NCBI RefSeq assembly: GCF_014925405.1
Contig: NZ_AQHJ01000035.1
Span: 1-64,000, forward strand
DNA length: 64,000 bases
Origin: Pseudoalteromonas ulvae UL12
GTDB lineage: Bacteria > Pseudomonadota > Gammaproteobacteria > Enterobacterales > Alteromonadaceae
Reading direction: 5' to 3'
The stretch's first letter is position 1, and every line of letters starts with the position of its first letter. Position numbers and translations under genes: made by a program. Shown piece after piece: positions 36,394 to 46,864 of this stretch. The notes under the pieces are model-generated. The model saw only the letters and a program-made list of their open reading frames with translations. It was not told where the DNA came from and made no database searches.

Positions 36394-38520
36394 TTAAAAC
36401 TGAACACTTACACCGACGTTTACGGTCGTTCCTAAACTTTTACTGTTGTATCCTTTATATGTATAAGCTTGTGAACGCGCCGAGTAGTAATCTTGGTTAA
36501 ATAAGTTTTCAATACCGGCATAGAGTTGAAATGACTCAAAAGAGTATTGGCCACTTAAATTAACGACATGATAACTATCGATGGGCCCTTGGTCACCCAC
36601 CCACAGACCTTTGTCATTTTTCTCAAAACGTTTACGATCCCCGACATAGAGATAATTAACTGCCAATGATGCGTTATCGAGAGCTTGCCAGCGCAGGTTA
36701 ATCGTTCCTTTTGGTGCTGAAATTTGCCTTGCACCTAAATAAGTGTCTTTATCTGTGTCTTTACCTTCTACCCAACTATAGGTTGCATTGAGTGATAGTG
36801 AGTCAGTCCATTGATAATTGATTAGGCCTTCGTAACCCCAAATTTTTTGCGGAGCGCGAATGGGCTCATGAATACCTGTTTGCTCATTAAATTTACTGCC
36901 AGTACCAAATTCTGAGGTACTCCGATAAGCGGCAAATTCGAACCTTAACCGCTCAAATTCGGAGTTAAATCCAACTTCAACGTTATCGATAATGGAGGCT
37001 TGTGTATGAATGTCGGCAATATCATCGACTGTTGCTGAGCGAAGTAGGCGACCCGTATCAGAGATATCCGCTCCTTGCGAAAAACTGATAAATGGGCTGA
37101 ACTCTGCAATTGCATTGTATTTTAATGCAAGGTTATACGTTGTGGCGTTGTAATTGAGCGTATCACCTTTGACATTTATGGCCACAGAGCATTGCTGCGC
37201 ATTGCGACAGAGTTTTAAAGTTTGATAATCATCGACGAATAAGTCGATTTCTTCTTTACGTAAGCCTGCTTTTACGACCCAATCATCTTGAATAACCCAC
37301 TTAGTCTGTAAAAAGCCTGCAAGGTTGTCCATTTCCATCTCTGGTACCCACATCCGCCCATCAAGAAGGGGTTGCGATGAGGTATCACTTAGCAAATCTA
37401 AACCGTAAATAAACGTCCCTTCAACTTGGTTGAAATCGACTTGTGTATTGGCGGTCATGCGAAGGCCTGTTTTGTCGGATTTTATCATCGACTGGCCACC
37501 GGTTAATCCTAAATCGGGATTGGCTAAGTTAGTCGAAAAGAAAAACACATTTTCGATTGTTTGCTTGTACAAATCGATACTGAGCTGAGTGTGATCGAGT
37601 AGGGCGAGATCAGTATAATTCAGCATGGCGTTATGGTTGCCCCGTGGGCCTTGTGGCGCGCCGATTTTATTTGCATCACCGGGTACTTTTACCGCATAGG
37701 TTTTCACGCCCGAATTGACGCTTCCGCTGATATCTACTAAATCTGAATCTTGTTGTGATTCATAATAGTTGTAGGTAAATTTTAGGGACTTATCTTGGTC
37801 AAAGTCATACGCTAATTTTGTAAATATGTTTTGTGTATTACTTTCAGAAAGCCCATACACTAAACCAAGCACATCACCTTGCGCATCGCGCTGTAAGCCG
37901 TTCTCTTCATAGGCACCTGTCACAACATAGCTAAATTGACCTCGTTGACCACTCACCGCGCCTTGGTAGCGCATGCCTGCAGAGTCTTCTAGCTTTACTG
38001 CGCTAAAGCGGGTCGAGATGCTTGCTGAGCCCGAAAATTCACGGTCAGTGACTGCTTTTTTAGTAATATAGTTAATGATCCCACCTGCAGCACCATTCCC
38101 ATAAATACTGGTCGCCCCTTTGATGACTTCAATACGCTCAATGGCACTTGGGTCCAGAGATTTTATTCCTAATGATCCATTACGAAGGGGGGTCGATTGC
38201 GGCACACCATCAATCATGACCAATGGCGCTCGACCACGAAGAGTTTGTGATGAGTTACTTGATGTGCCTGTTGATGGCGCCATGCCTGGTACAAGCTGTG
38301 CGAGCATATTTTGTAACTCTGGGGTCACTTTTAGTTGCTCTTGGATTTCTTGTTGGCTAATGATAGTGATTGAAGCTGGGATTTCATCGATACTTTCAAT
38401 GACTCGGCTTCCTGTCACAACCATGCGTTCGATATCTTGCTGCTCAGTAGATAAAGCATGTGGTGTAAAAAGAGTGGCGGATAATACAAGGGCAGTAAAG
38501 GGGATTGGGGTGTGTAACAT
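36394..38520 (-). CDS. TonB-dependent siderophore receptor
   Basis: A 708-residue outer-membrane receptor with a signal peptide (MLHTPIPFTALVLSATLFTPHALS). The plug domain has the segments ERMVVTGSRV and PLVMIDGVP, and IERIEVIKGATSIYGNGAAGGIINYIT ends the plug; the C-terminal beta strand ends in aromatic residues (VNVGVSVQF). ATG 38520 fits the signal peptide better than the frame start at 38580. A strong Fur box lies about 40-60 bases upstream, so it is very probably induced by iron starvation. Ligand unknown. Confidence 0.92.
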   Translation of the reverse strand: MLHTPIPFTALVLSATLFTPHALSTEQQDIERMVVTGSRVIESIDEIPASITIISQQEIQEQLKVTPELQNMLAQLVPGMAPSTGTSSNSSQTLRGRAPLVMIDGVPQSTPLRNGSLGIKSLDPSAIERIEVIKGATSIYGNGAAGGIINYITKKAVTDREFSGSASISTRFSAVKLEDSAGMRYQGAVSGQRGQFSYVVTGAYEENGLQRDAQGDVLGLVYGLSESNTQNIFTKLAYDFDQDKSLKFTYNYYESQQDSDLVDISGSVNSGVKTYAVKVPGDANKIGAPQGPRGNHNAMLNYTDLALLDHTQLSIDLYKQTIENVFFFSTNLANPDLGLTGGQSMIKSDKTGLRMTANTQVDFNQVEGTFIYGLDLLSDTSSQPLLDGRMWVPEMEMDNLAGFLQTKWVIQDDWVVKAGLRKEEIDLFVDDYQTLKLCRNAQQCSVAINVKGDTLNYNATTYNLALKYNAIAEFSPFISFSQGADISDTGRLLRSATVDDIADIHTQASIIDNVEVGFNSEFERLRFEFAAYRSTSEFGTGSKFNEQTGIHEPIRAPQKIWGYEGLINYQWTDSLSLNATYSWVEGKDTDKDTYLGARQISAPKGTINLRWQALDNASLAVNYLYVGDRKRFEKNDKGLWVGDQGPIDSYHVVNLSGQYSFESFQLYAGIENLFNQDYYSARSQAYTYKGYNSKSLGTTVNVGVSVQF

Positions 38521-38559
38521 TATTACATTCCATGGTAAAAAATTCCACGGAATGATATT

Positions 38560-38578
38560 GAGTATTATTATCAATATC
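38560..38578 (-). promoter_or_regulatory. Fur box of the TonB receptor
   Basis: The minus strand reads GATATTGATAATAATACTC, matching the 19-bp Fur consensus at about 15-16 positions. It lies upstream of the receptor gene starting at 38520. Confidence 0.75.
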
Positions 38579-38580
38579 AA

Positions 38581-38968
38581 ACGATTGTTTTGTTTTTTAC
38601 GTTCGTTAATTCTATGTGTAAATTTATGTCAGCGTTGTCATTGCGAAGATCACAATTAAAGGTTTGAAAATGGCTTTAGCGTATTTTTGTTACCATTTAA
38701 GTTAATTAATTGGTAAATAATTCCCATTTAACACGCTTTGTTGCGTTTTTATTGAGCAAAACAATGTTTTGTTGATTGTTTTTTGCTCATCAATAATTGC
38801 CGAAGTAATTTAATTTTGTTTATTTTCAATTGCTTATTTCGCGTTCTCGTCTTTTGTTTACAATCATTAACAATTGAGGTGTTAACTTTGTGTTAAGTTT
38901 TTGTTGTCGATGTTATTGTTTGTTCAGTCCTTTAGGGACAAAATGATATTCATCACGGGAAACATCTT
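38581..38968. other. AT-rich divergent promoter region
   Basis: About 390 bases between the divergent TonB receptor and the S8 protease. It is AT-rich and has a long untranslated stretch before the protease, with the weak dyad TTACCATTTAAGTTAATTAATTGGTAA (split: TTACCA and TGGTAA arms near 38689-38715). I see no gene in it. Confidence 0.4.
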
Positions 38969-41287
38969 ATGCAAAACAAAAATAGTAAAAAAGTAACTAA
39001 GTTACTGATCACCGCAAGTACATTATCAATGGCGGTGTCTACCGCGCTATATGCAGCGCAGCCACAGGGTGTGCAAATTTCTGATGATTCAACTTTAGTT
39101 AAGCAAAATTCTCCTTTACCTAAGCGTTACATTGTTAAATATAAAAACAATATGGCAGCTGAGTTTGGCGTTCCTAGCCAATCAACTTCCAGTGCAATGA
39201 ACGTGAAGTCAAAATTAGCCACTTTGGGTGCAAAAATTCGTACAGAACACCCAGCGCTAAACCTTTTATCAGCTGAATTAACAGCGCGAGATATTGCCGA
39301 ACTTCGCATGGATAGCAACGTTGAATACGTTGAAGAAGATTTACCGCGTCGCTTAATGGCGCAAAATCTAACTTACGGCATCACTATGGTACAAGCCGAT
39401 CAAGTTGATGACAGTGTTGCATCAGCAGCATTAGGCGGTAAAAAAATCTGTGTGATTGATTCTGGCTTAGAATTACCACATGAAGATATGGGTACTCGTA
39501 ACGATACAGTTACGGGTACTAACGATAGCGGTACAGGTAACTGGTATGACAATGGCGGCCCACACGGGACTCACGTTGCAGGTACTATTGCGGCGTTGAA
39601 TAACGGCATGGGTGTACGTGGTGTGATTGGTTCAAATCCGAACCTTCATATTGTAAAAGTATTTAATGCAGCAGGTTGGGGTTATTCTTCTGATCTAGTG
39701 AGCGCAATTAACGTGTGTAAAAATGCCGGCTCTGATGTTGTTAACATGAGCTTAGGTGGTTCAGGTTCAAATAACACTGAACGTAACGGTATTCAAGCAG
39801 CTTACGATAGTGGCATGTTACTGATTGCAGCGGCTGGTAACGACGGTGTTGCTACAAGCACGACTGATATCGAAAGCTTCCCTGCATCATACGACTCAGT
39901 CATGTCAGTTGCTGCCATTGATAGCAATAAAGCATTAGCTGATTTCTCGCAAAAAAATGGTCAAGTCGAAATCTCAGGCCCAGGTGTTGATGTGTATTCA
40001 ACTTACCCAGAAGGGACTGGTTCAGTTGTTGAAGTCGCTGTTGCAGGCGCAGGTTATGCGGCTAACGCAATGGAAAACTCAGGTCAGGCAAGCGGTGCTT
40101 TATATGACCTAGCGACTGGCGAGAGCATTGATAACGGCGCGTCTGGCCGTATTTGTTTAATCCAACGTGGTAACATCTCTTTCCATGACAAAGTGAAAAA
40201 CTGTCAAGATTCAGGTGGTGTAGGCGCGATTATCTATAACAATGCTGCTGGTTCATTTGGTGGTACATTAGGTGATACAAACGCAACAACTATCCCTGCA
40301 GTGACTGTGTCTGATACTGACGGCGCGGCAATGAAAGCCAATGCAGGCCTTTCTGCAAGCATCAACATCGGTACTGGTAACTACGGTAACATGAGCGGTA
40401 CTTCAATGGCTTCTCCACACGTTGCTGGTGTTGCAGCATTGGTTTGGAGTCACCATCCGAGCTGTTCAAACGTAGAGATTCGTAACGTCCTTAATGCCAC
40501 TGCACAAGATTTAGGTGCGGCAGGTCGTGATGTTAAGTTTGGTTTCGGTCTAGCGCAAACTAAAGATGCAATCGACTACATTACGAATAACGGCTGTGAT
40601 GGCAATGGCGGCGGTACAACTCCACCACCACCTCCAACAGGCGACACAGTATTAGTAAATGGTACAGCTAAAACTGATTTATCAGCTGCGACAGGTGCAG
40701 AACTCGTCTTCACTATGGACGTACCAGCAGGCGCGTCAGCGATTAACTTTACAACTGCCGGTGGTTCAGGTGATGTTGATATGTATGTGAAATTTGGCTC
40801 TGCACCAACAGATAACACATATGATTGTCGCCCTTATGCAAATGGTAACAATGAGTCTTGTGATGTGACAGATACGGGCGGCACTTATTATGTACGCCTT
40901 AAAGCATACAGCGGTTTTGCTGGTGTTAGCTTAACAGGTTCATTCACAGCGGGTGATACTGGCGGTGGTAACCCTTCACTACCTGTTATCGATGAAACCA
41001 TCAGCGATGTATCTGTAGCAAGAAGACAGTGGACGCGTTATACCATTGACTTAGCTGCGGGTTATTCAAGCTTTGATGTTGCATTATCAGGTGGTACAGG
41101 TGATGCCGATATGTATATCCGTCAAGGTGCGCAATCAACATCATCAACTTATGATTGTCGTCCATACGAAAATGGTAACAACGAATCATGTAGCTTTGCA
41201 GCCCCAGCTGCGGGTACTTGGTACATCGATATCTACGGATACCGTGCAGCATCTGGTATGACGCTGACAGTAAAAGCAAACCCATAA
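38969..41287 (+). CDS. secreted S8 subtilisin-like protease with PA and two PPC domains
   Basis: A 772-residue extracellular serine protease. Signal peptide about 1-29, inhibitor I9-like propeptide (about 50-115, YIVKYKNN... VEYVEED), then the catalytic domain with D164 (VIDSGLE), H199 (HGTHVAG), N291 (AAAGNDG) and S479 (GTSMASPHVAG). A PA domain (about 350-450) is inserted between Asn and Ser. Two bacterial pre-peptidase C-terminal (PPC) domains follow (about 555-655 and 670-772), each with the motif YDCRPYxNGNNESC. The PPC tails are normally removed on secretion. Monocistronic with a strong terminator. It will act outside the cell on proteins. Confidence 0.93.
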   Translation: MQNKNSKKVTKLLITASTLSMAVSTALYAAQPQGVQISDDSTLVKQNSPLPKRYIVKYKNNMAAEFGVPSQSTSSAMNVKSKLATLGAKIRTEHPALNLLSAELTARDIAELRMDSNVEYVEEDLPRRLMAQNLTYGITMVQADQVDDSVASAALGGKKICVIDSGLELPHEDMGTRNDTVTGTNDSGTGNWYDNGGPHGTHVAGTIAALNNGMGVRGVIGSNPNLHIVKVFNAAGWGYSSDLVSAINVCKNAGSDVVNMSLGGSGSNNTERNGIQAAYDSGMLLIAAAGNDGVATSTTDIESFPASYDSVMSVAAIDSNKALADFSQKNGQVEISGPGVDVYSTYPEGTGSVVEVAVAGAGYAANAMENSGQASGALYDLATGESIDNGASGRICLIQRGNISFHDKVKNCQDSGGVGAIIYNNAAGSFGGTLGDTNATTIPAVTVSDTDGAAMKANAGLSASINIGTGNYGNMSGTSMASPHVAGVAALVWSHHPSCSNVEIRNVLNATAQDLGAAGRDVKFGFGLAQTKDAIDYITNNGCDGNGGGTTPPPPPTGDTVLVNGTAKTDLSAATGAELVFTMDVPAGASAINFTTAGGSGDVDMYVKFGSAPTDNTYDCRPYANGNNESCDVTDTGGTYYVRLKAYSGFAGVSLTGSFTAGDTGGGNPSLPVIDETISDVSVARRQWTRYTIDLAAGYSSFDVALSGGTGDADMYIRQGAQSTSSTYDCRPYENGNNESCSFAAPAAGTWYIDIYGYRAASGMTLTVKANP

Positions 41288-41321
41288 GAAACAAATACTC
41301 GTAAGAAAGTATATTTTGAGC

Positions 41322-41347
41322 AAAGGGCAACGAAAGTTGCCCTTTTT
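41322..41347 (+). terminator. terminator of the S8 protease gene
   Basis: AAAGGGCAAC (41322-41331), loop GAAA, GTTGCCCTTT (41336-41345), then Ts. A very good Rho-independent terminator. Confidence 0.9.
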
Positions 41348-41388
41348 TATTGCTTTAAAGTGCATTGTAAAATAAACATGGCCACATT

Positions 41389-41407
41389 CTGTAAAGCCCC
41401 TTTACAG
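41389..41407. repeat. 17-bp palindrome TGTAAA-N5-TTTACA
   Basis: TGTAAAGCCCCTTTACA (41390-41406), extended by one paired base on each side, upstream of the solute-binding protein gene. Confidence 0.65.
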
Positions 41408-41485
41408 CTTTATTATTTTATATCAAACCCATTATTAAATTGTTTGCCTATACTTGTTGTTACTTTGCTTGCTAAACGATTTTGC

Positions 41486-42229
41486 ATGATTAAACAGTTT
41501 CTTAAACCTACATTTCTCTTGCTGATGTCTGTTACTTATAACGTGTTTGCCGAACCCATTACGTTGCAGGTGGTGACAGAAGAATGGCCGCCCTTTAACT
41601 ATACCAACGAACAAAGCCAAATCGTCGGTCGCTCCACCGATGTCATCAAAGCTGTCCTCGCCGAGGCGAAGATAGATTACACCCTCAATAGTTACCCTTG
41701 GGCCAGAGCGGTGCATATTACACAAACACAGCCCAATGTGATGATTTATTCTATTTACCGTAATGCTGAGCGAGAAAGCCAATATCAGTGGGTGTGTCCG
41801 CTTATTCCTGCGGTGAAAATTTTTGTTTATCGGCTACGAAGCCGCCCCGATATTGAGATAAAAAATATCAGTGAAGCCGTAAAATATCGCACAGGCAGCA
41901 ATAAAAACGACAGTAGCCACAAATATTTAACGGATCATGGTTTTGAAGCGGGCGTCAATTTAGACTTAACTAATGATGCTGCAGCCACAATCCGTAAATT
42001 TGTTGCTGGTCGGCTCGATTTTGTAATGCAAACCGAGTATTCCATGATCTCACAGCTCAAGGCGTTAGGGCTTGAATACAATCATGTAGAAAAGCTGTTT
42101 CCTATCAAAGAATATGATTTTGGCGCTCCTTGTCTCGCGTTTAGTTTATCCACCCCAAAAGAGTTAGTCGAACGTGTTAAAACAATTTTGCAGTCCTATC
42201 CACATGATGAGCAAGGCACATTTTACTAA
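41486..42229 (+). CDS. periplasmic solute-binding protein, family 3
   Basis: A 247-residue protein with a signal peptide (about 1-21, ending VFA). The mature start ITLQVVTEEWPPFNY and the segment VGRSTDVIKAVLAEAKIDYTLNSYPWARA are typical of the amino-acid-type binding proteins (SBP_bac_3). No ABC transporter genes are adjacent, so it may be an orphan sensor-like binder. The frame extends upstream to 41360 but ATG 41486 gives the signal peptide. It is related to the gene at 57319. Confidence 0.83.
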   Translation: MIKQFLKPTFLLLMSVTYNVFAEPITLQVVTEEWPPFNYTNEQSQIVGRSTDVIKAVLAEAKIDYTLNSYPWARAVHITQTQPNVMIYSIYRNAERESQYQWVCPLIPAVKIFVYRLRSRPDIEIKNISEAVKYRTGSNKNDSSHKYLTDHGFEAGVNLDLTNDAAATIRKFVAGRLDFVMQTEYSMISQLKALGLEYNHVEKLFPIKEYDFGAPCLAFSLSTPKELVERVKTILQSYPHDEQGTFY

Positions 42230-42330
42230 AAAATCTTTGCTTAAATTGCGCTGAATACGTATGCAAAAAGTCTGTTTTTTGCTGCTCTCAAGGTAATCTG
42301 AAGTCCCTCTCATCGAATAAGAATATTAAA

Positions 42331-44373
42331 ATGCGACTGATTAGCTTAACGTTATTAGGCTTAAGTGCTGTGGCGCAGGCCGAAACTGTGACAGTGAGTT
42401 CACCGGATGGTCATTTGACTGTTAGCATCAACGATGATCATGCTTTGGTGCAATATCAAGTGACTTTAGATGGCCAAGTAATTATTGCCCCCTCTAATTT
42501 AGGCATGACTTTTAAAAAACAAGCACCGTTTGCGGATGGCTTTAAAATAAGCAAAGCCACCCCATCACACCACGATGAAACTTGGCAACAACCTTGGGGT
42601 GAGCAGCAAACCATTCGTGATCAGCATCATGCGGTGACGGTTCACTTTAAAAGCGATAATCAACAACAAGGTCGCTTTGCTGTCACGTTTAAAGTATTTA
42701 ATGATGGCGTGGGTTTTCGTTATGAAGTGCCACAACAGCCGGGTTTTGAGCGCAGCGACATCACTGATGAGTTAACCGAATTCGCTATTGCGGATGCCAG
42801 CCAAAGTACGGCATGGTGGATCCCCGCACGCGGCTGGAACCGCTACGAATACGTGTATAACACCACGCCACTTGAACAAGCTGCCCATGTGCATACTCCA
42901 TTTACCTTTAAAACCAAAAACAATGTCCATGTCAGTATTCATGAAGCTGCGCTGGTCGATTATGCAGCCATGACCCTTAATCAACGTCGCCCAGGCACTT
43001 TTAAAGCCGATTTAACGCCTTGGTCAGATGGCATTAAAGTGCGAAAACAAGGTGGTTTTACTACTCCGTGGCGCACCATTCAAATTGCGAAACAGGCAAC
43101 AGGTTTACTTAATTCTCATTTGATTTTAAATCTGAACGAACCCAATAAACTCGGTGATGTATCGTGGGTCAATCCTGGAAAATACGTCGGGATTTGGTGG
43201 GGCATGCACATTAATGAAAACACTTGGGGCAGTGGCGATAAACACGGTGCAACCACCAAAAACACCCTCGAATACATGGATTTTTCTGCAAAATATGGCT
43301 TTGATGGTGTGCTTGTAGAAGGTTGGAATATCGGCTGGGACGGTGACTGGTTTTTTAATGGCGATGTGTTTAAGTTTGATCAAGCTTACCCTGACTTTGA
43401 TATCAAAGCGATCAGCGAGTACGGTAAAAAAGTCGGTGTTAAGCTCATTGGCCACCATGAAACTTCCGGCAATGTCAGTAACTATCGTGACCAAATGCCC
43501 GCAGCATTTGCGCTTTATAATCAAGCCGGTGTGGAGCAAATCAAAACCGGTTATGTCGCCGATGGTGGCAATATCAAACGCATTGACGAACACGGTATCG
43601 CGCGCAAAGAGTGGCACGATGGCCAGTTTATGGTGAATGAGTACTTGTACAACGTTGAACTAGCCGCCAAGCATAAACTCAGTATCAATACGCACGAACC
43701 CATAAAAGACACGGGCTTGCGCCGTACTTACCCTAACTGGCTGGCTCGTGAAGGCGCACGCGGGCAAGAATTTAACGCGTGGGGCACACCGCCTAATCCG
43801 CCTGAGCACGTACCCATGCTTGCGTTTACGCGTATGCTTGCCGGTCCGATGGACTTTACCCCAGGTATCTTCGATATGGGTTTTAATGGCTTAGGTGATA
43901 CAACCAATCGGCCACAAACAACGTTAGCCAAGCAGTTGGCATTATATGTGGTGCTTTACAGCCCAATCCAAATGGCAGCCGATTTACCTAAAAACTACTT
44001 GGCTAAACCGGATGCGTTTCAATTTATCCAAGATGTGCCGACCGATTGGCTGCAAAGTATTGCTCTGGCAGGTGAAGTTGGCGACTTTGTTGTCTTTGCT
44101 CGTAAAGCAAAAGGCACACAGCGCTACAGTGGCGATGATTGGTTTTTAGGGGCTGTAAGCGATGAGCAAGCTCGCGAAGTCACAGTAAAACTCGATTTCT
44201 TAGATGCTAACCGTACGTACGAAGCACAAATCTACCGCGATGGCGATAAGGCCGAATGGAAAAACAACCCTTACGATTTGGTGATTGAACAACGTAACGT
44301 AACAGCAAAAGACACGTTAACATTAAAGCTTGCCACCAGTGGTGGAACGGCTATTCGCTTTAAAGCGCTTTAA
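42331..44373 (+). CDS. glycoside hydrolase family 97 alpha-glucosidase
   Basis: A 680-residue periplasmic or outer-membrane enzyme with a signal peptide (about 1-17, ending AQA). GH97 features include the N-terminal beta-sandwich (SSPDGHLTVSINDD...), the barrel segment VSWVNPGKYVGIWWGMHI, LVEGWNIGWDGDWFF and GHHETSGNVSNYRDQM, and TRMLAGPMDFTPG. SusB-like members remove glucose or galactose from oligosaccharides with calcium. The following TonB receptor may import the substrate, although 170 bases and a terminator lie between them. Confidence 0.92.
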   Translation: MRLISLTLLGLSAVAQAETVTVSSPDGHLTVSINDDHALVQYQVTLDGQVIIAPSNLGMTFKKQAPFADGFKISKATPSHHDETWQQPWGEQQTIRDQHHAVTVHFKSDNQQQGRFAVTFKVFNDGVGFRYEVPQQPGFERSDITDELTEFAIADASQSTAWWIPARGWNRYEYVYNTTPLEQAAHVHTPFTFKTKNNVHVSIHEAALVDYAAMTLNQRRPGTFKADLTPWSDGIKVRKQGGFTTPWRTIQIAKQATGLLNSHLILNLNEPNKLGDVSWVNPGKYVGIWWGMHINENTWGSGDKHGATTKNTLEYMDFSAKYGFDGVLVEGWNIGWDGDWFFNGDVFKFDQAYPDFDIKAISEYGKKVGVKLIGHHETSGNVSNYRDQMPAAFALYNQAGVEQIKTGYVADGGNIKRIDEHGIARKEWHDGQFMVNEYLYNVELAAKHKLSINTHEPIKDTGLRRTYPNWLAREGARGQEFNAWGTPPNPPEHVPMLAFTRMLAGPMDFTPGIFDMGFNGLGDTTNRPQTTLAKQLALYVVLYSPIQMAADLPKNYLAKPDAFQFIQDVPTDWLQSIALAGEVGDFVVFARKAKGTQRYSGDDWFLGAVSDEQAREVTVKLDFLDANRTYEAQIYRDGDKAEWKNNPYDLVIEQRNVTAKDTLTLKLATSGGTAIRFKAL

Positions 44374-44407
44374 TTGCCACGCTATTTTTAGTCAAAATTA
44401 CTTGTCC

Positions 44408-44440
44408 AAAGCCCTGCAGGTAAAAAAGCAGGGCTTTTTT
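44408..44440 (+). terminator. terminator of the GH97 gene
   Basis: AAAGCCCTGC (44408-44417) pairs with GCAGGGCTTT (44428-44437), then Ts. Confidence 0.85.
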
Positions 44441-44543
44441 GTATCTATCGTATTTATCGGTTGTTTATCGCGATTGGGTGAGCTGTGGATCAAAATTCAT
44501 TAGTATAACTAACCAGTTAGCCTCATTTTTTACTGGACACTTT

Positions 44544-46616
44544 ATGACACTGCGCCGCGCTTATTTGTTTGTTGTTATTGCACTCACCCCCACGGCGATG
44601 ATGGCAGATGAACTCGCTGATATCGAACGCATTACCACCACGGCCACTCGCAGCAGCACTGCCAACACACCGCGACCATTTGTGATTAGCACAGTATCGC
44701 AAACCGCGCTCAAATTGGTTGCGCCGACACACATCGAGCAAGTGCTCAAACACGTGGCGGGGGCAAATATCCAACATGGTAATGGTCAAGAATACTTACC
44801 TGCGCTGCGCTCGCCAGTGCTCTCTGGTGCGGGTGCGTGTGGGGGGATTTTAACCGCAGAAGATGGCATTGCGCTTCGCGCGGCAGGGTTTTGTAATATT
44901 AATGAGCTTTTTGAAGCCCATACCGAAATGGCCGAGCGCATTGAAGTCCTCAAAGGCCCCGGCTCTGCGTTATATGGTTCGAACGCCGTACATGGGGTGA
45001 TCAACGTAATCACACCCGACAGCACACAAGCGCGCGGCTTTGCTTCGCTCGATTTAGGTTCGTTTGGTTACAAGCGAGCAAAGTTCCAACAAGGCCATGA
45101 TATGGGCGACTCTGGCATAGGCATAAGTGCAAGTGTCACCCGTGACAGCGGTTACCGCGATGACGAAAGTGTCGCGCAAGAAAAGGTGAGCTTGAGGTAT
45201 CGTCTTGAAACGGACAACGTGTCTGTGGTGTCGGGGCTCACGTTTTCCGACCTTGATCAGCATACAGCTGGGTTTATCGAAGGTTTTGAAAGCTACAAAG
45301 ATCCAATCATTGCACAAAGCAATGCCTATACTGATGCCTTTCGTAAAGCGACAGCGCTTCGGGCTTGGTCACAATTTACCTGGCAAAATGAGCGAAGTAC
45401 ATTAGTGATCACCCCGTATTTACGTGATCAAGATATGAGGTTTTTTAAGCACTTTTTACCCGGTACCCCCCTTGAAGAAAACGGCCAAACCGGAGGTGGG
45501 GTTCAGTCCCTTTGGCATTATCAAGGCTTTGACAGTGTACAAGTTGAGCTTGGTTTTGATGGTGAATATACCCAAGCCAACATGTTGCAATACCAACAAA
45601 ATCCAACCCAAGGCTCGGCGTTTTTAGTAGCCACTGTACCACAAGGCAAACATTATGATTACGATGTTGCCAGTACCTTGTATGCTCCATTTTTTAATCT
45701 GCAGTGGCAATGGCAAGCACTCCGTATTGACGCCGGAGCGCGTTACGAGCACTTAAATTATGATTACGACAACAATATGGCAGCAGGGCGCAATCGTGAT
45801 GATGGCACGCCTTGTGGAATGGGCGGATGCCGCTACAGTCGCCCACCGAGCAGTGAAAACAGCTTTAGCACATGGTCACCCAAATTTGGGTTAAATTGGG
45901 CGCTCAGCGGCCAACACTTAATCTACGCTAACGTCTCGCAGGGCTACCGTGCCCCTCAAGCGGCTGAACTCTATCAATTACAACGCAATCAAACTGTCGC
46001 GGGCTTAGCTGTCGAAACCGCCAACAATCTTGAGCTGGGCATTAAAGGTGTGTTTAATGATGGTGAAAACCCATTGAACTATGTGTTTTCTGTGTATGGG
46101 ATGGACAAAGACAATGTGATTTTCCGCGACAGTGACTTTTTTACTATTAACGACGGGAAGTCATCTCATCGGGGTGTTGAACTTGAGCTCGAATATGCAT
46201 TCAATGCTGATTGGCAATTGCGCTTTGCAGGCACTCATGCCAAGCACCGTTATGAGTCAGAACAACAACTGGGTGACGTCAATATCAAAGGCAATGAAAT
46301 GGACACCGCCCCGCGTAATATCGCCAATGTGCAGCTCAATTGGCAACCGCGCGACACCATCATGACCTCCGTCGAATGGCATCATGTTGGCCGTTATTTT
46401 ACCGATGCCGAAAACCTTCATGAGTATGAGGGGCACCAGCTAGTGAATGTGCGCGCCAACTGGCAACCAACAGAGCAATTAAGCCTGACATTACGCATTA
46501 ATAACTTGGCCAATACCGCCTATGCAGATCGCGCCGATTACACCAGTTTCAGTGGCGACCGTTATTTCCCGGGGAAACCCCGTCATTTAGCAATGACCCT
46601 ACAATATAATTGGTAA
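44544..46616 (+). CDS. TonB-dependent receptor
   Basis: A 690-residue outer-membrane receptor with a signal peptide (about 1-22, ending MMA). The TonB-box-like region is DIERITTTATRSS, and the plug ends with MAERIEVLKGPGSALYGSNAVHGVINVIT. A CGG...C loop (GACGGILTAEDG...AAGFC) in the plug is notable. The barrel includes TonB-dependent receptor segments such as YRAPQAAELYQLQRN; the C-terminus ends LAMTLQYNW. No Fur box was seen. The position after GH97 hints at a carbohydrate substrate, but this is not shown. ATG 44544 chosen for the signal peptide. Confidence 0.9.
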   Translation: MTLRRAYLFVVIALTPTAMMADELADIERITTTATRSSTANTPRPFVISTVSQTALKLVAPTHIEQVLKHVAGANIQHGNGQEYLPALRSPVLSGAGACGGILTAEDGIALRAAGFCNINELFEAHTEMAERIEVLKGPGSALYGSNAVHGVINVITPDSTQARGFASLDLGSFGYKRAKFQQGHDMGDSGIGISASVTRDSGYRDDESVAQEKVSLRYRLETDNVSVVSGLTFSDLDQHTAGFIEGFESYKDPIIAQSNAYTDAFRKATALRAWSQFTWQNERSTLVITPYLRDQDMRFFKHFLPGTPLEENGQTGGGVQSLWHYQGFDSVQVELGFDGEYTQANMLQYQQNPTQGSAFLVATVPQGKHYDYDVASTLYAPFFNLQWQWQALRIDAGARYEHLNYDYDNNMAAGRNRDDGTPCGMGGCRYSRPPSSENSFSTWSPKFGLNWALSGQHLIYANVSQGYRAPQAAELYQLQRNQTVAGLAVETANNLELGIKGVFNDGENPLNYVFSVYGMDKDNVIFRDSDFFTINDGKSSHRGVELELEYAFNADWQLRFAGTHAKHRYESEQQLGDVNIKGNEMDTAPRNIANVQLNWQPRDTIMTSVEWHHVGRYFTDAENLHEYEGHQLVNVRANWQPTEQLSLTLRINNLANTAYADRADYTSFSGDRYFPGKPRHLAMTLQYNW

Positions 46617-46664
46617 CGGTTTTATAGTTTTATTGCGCGATGCGCGTGTGTTTGCGAACTGTTG

Positions 46665-46828
46665 GTCGGGCTTTAGCCCGACAATTTTATTCACGCAGAT
46701 GTGTTTTGTAGTAAGGATTTTACGTCGCGACTGGGTGTACTTGCCAACAGTCGGTCGGGCTTTATCCCGACGGTTATTTAAGATTTTTCCTTGTTTGTAA
46801 ATTGGTTGTAGGTTGGGCTTTAGCCCAA
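46665..46828. repeat. three related short hairpins
   Basis: GTCGGGCTTTAGCCCGAC (46665-46682), GTCGGGCTTTATCCCGAC (46754-46771) and TTGGGCTTTAGCCCAA (46813-46828). In the third the paired C and G of the stem are replaced by T and A, keeping the pairing. The first could end the TonB receptor gene. They are REP-like elements. Confidence 0.75.
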
Positions 46829-46864
46829 AAGTTATTTAAAAGCGGTTTTTAAATAAACAACTGC

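Noticed and set aside
38120..38659. 179-codon plus-strand frame over the TonB receptor
   Set aside because: It is opposite a clear TonB receptor gene with signal peptide and Fur box.
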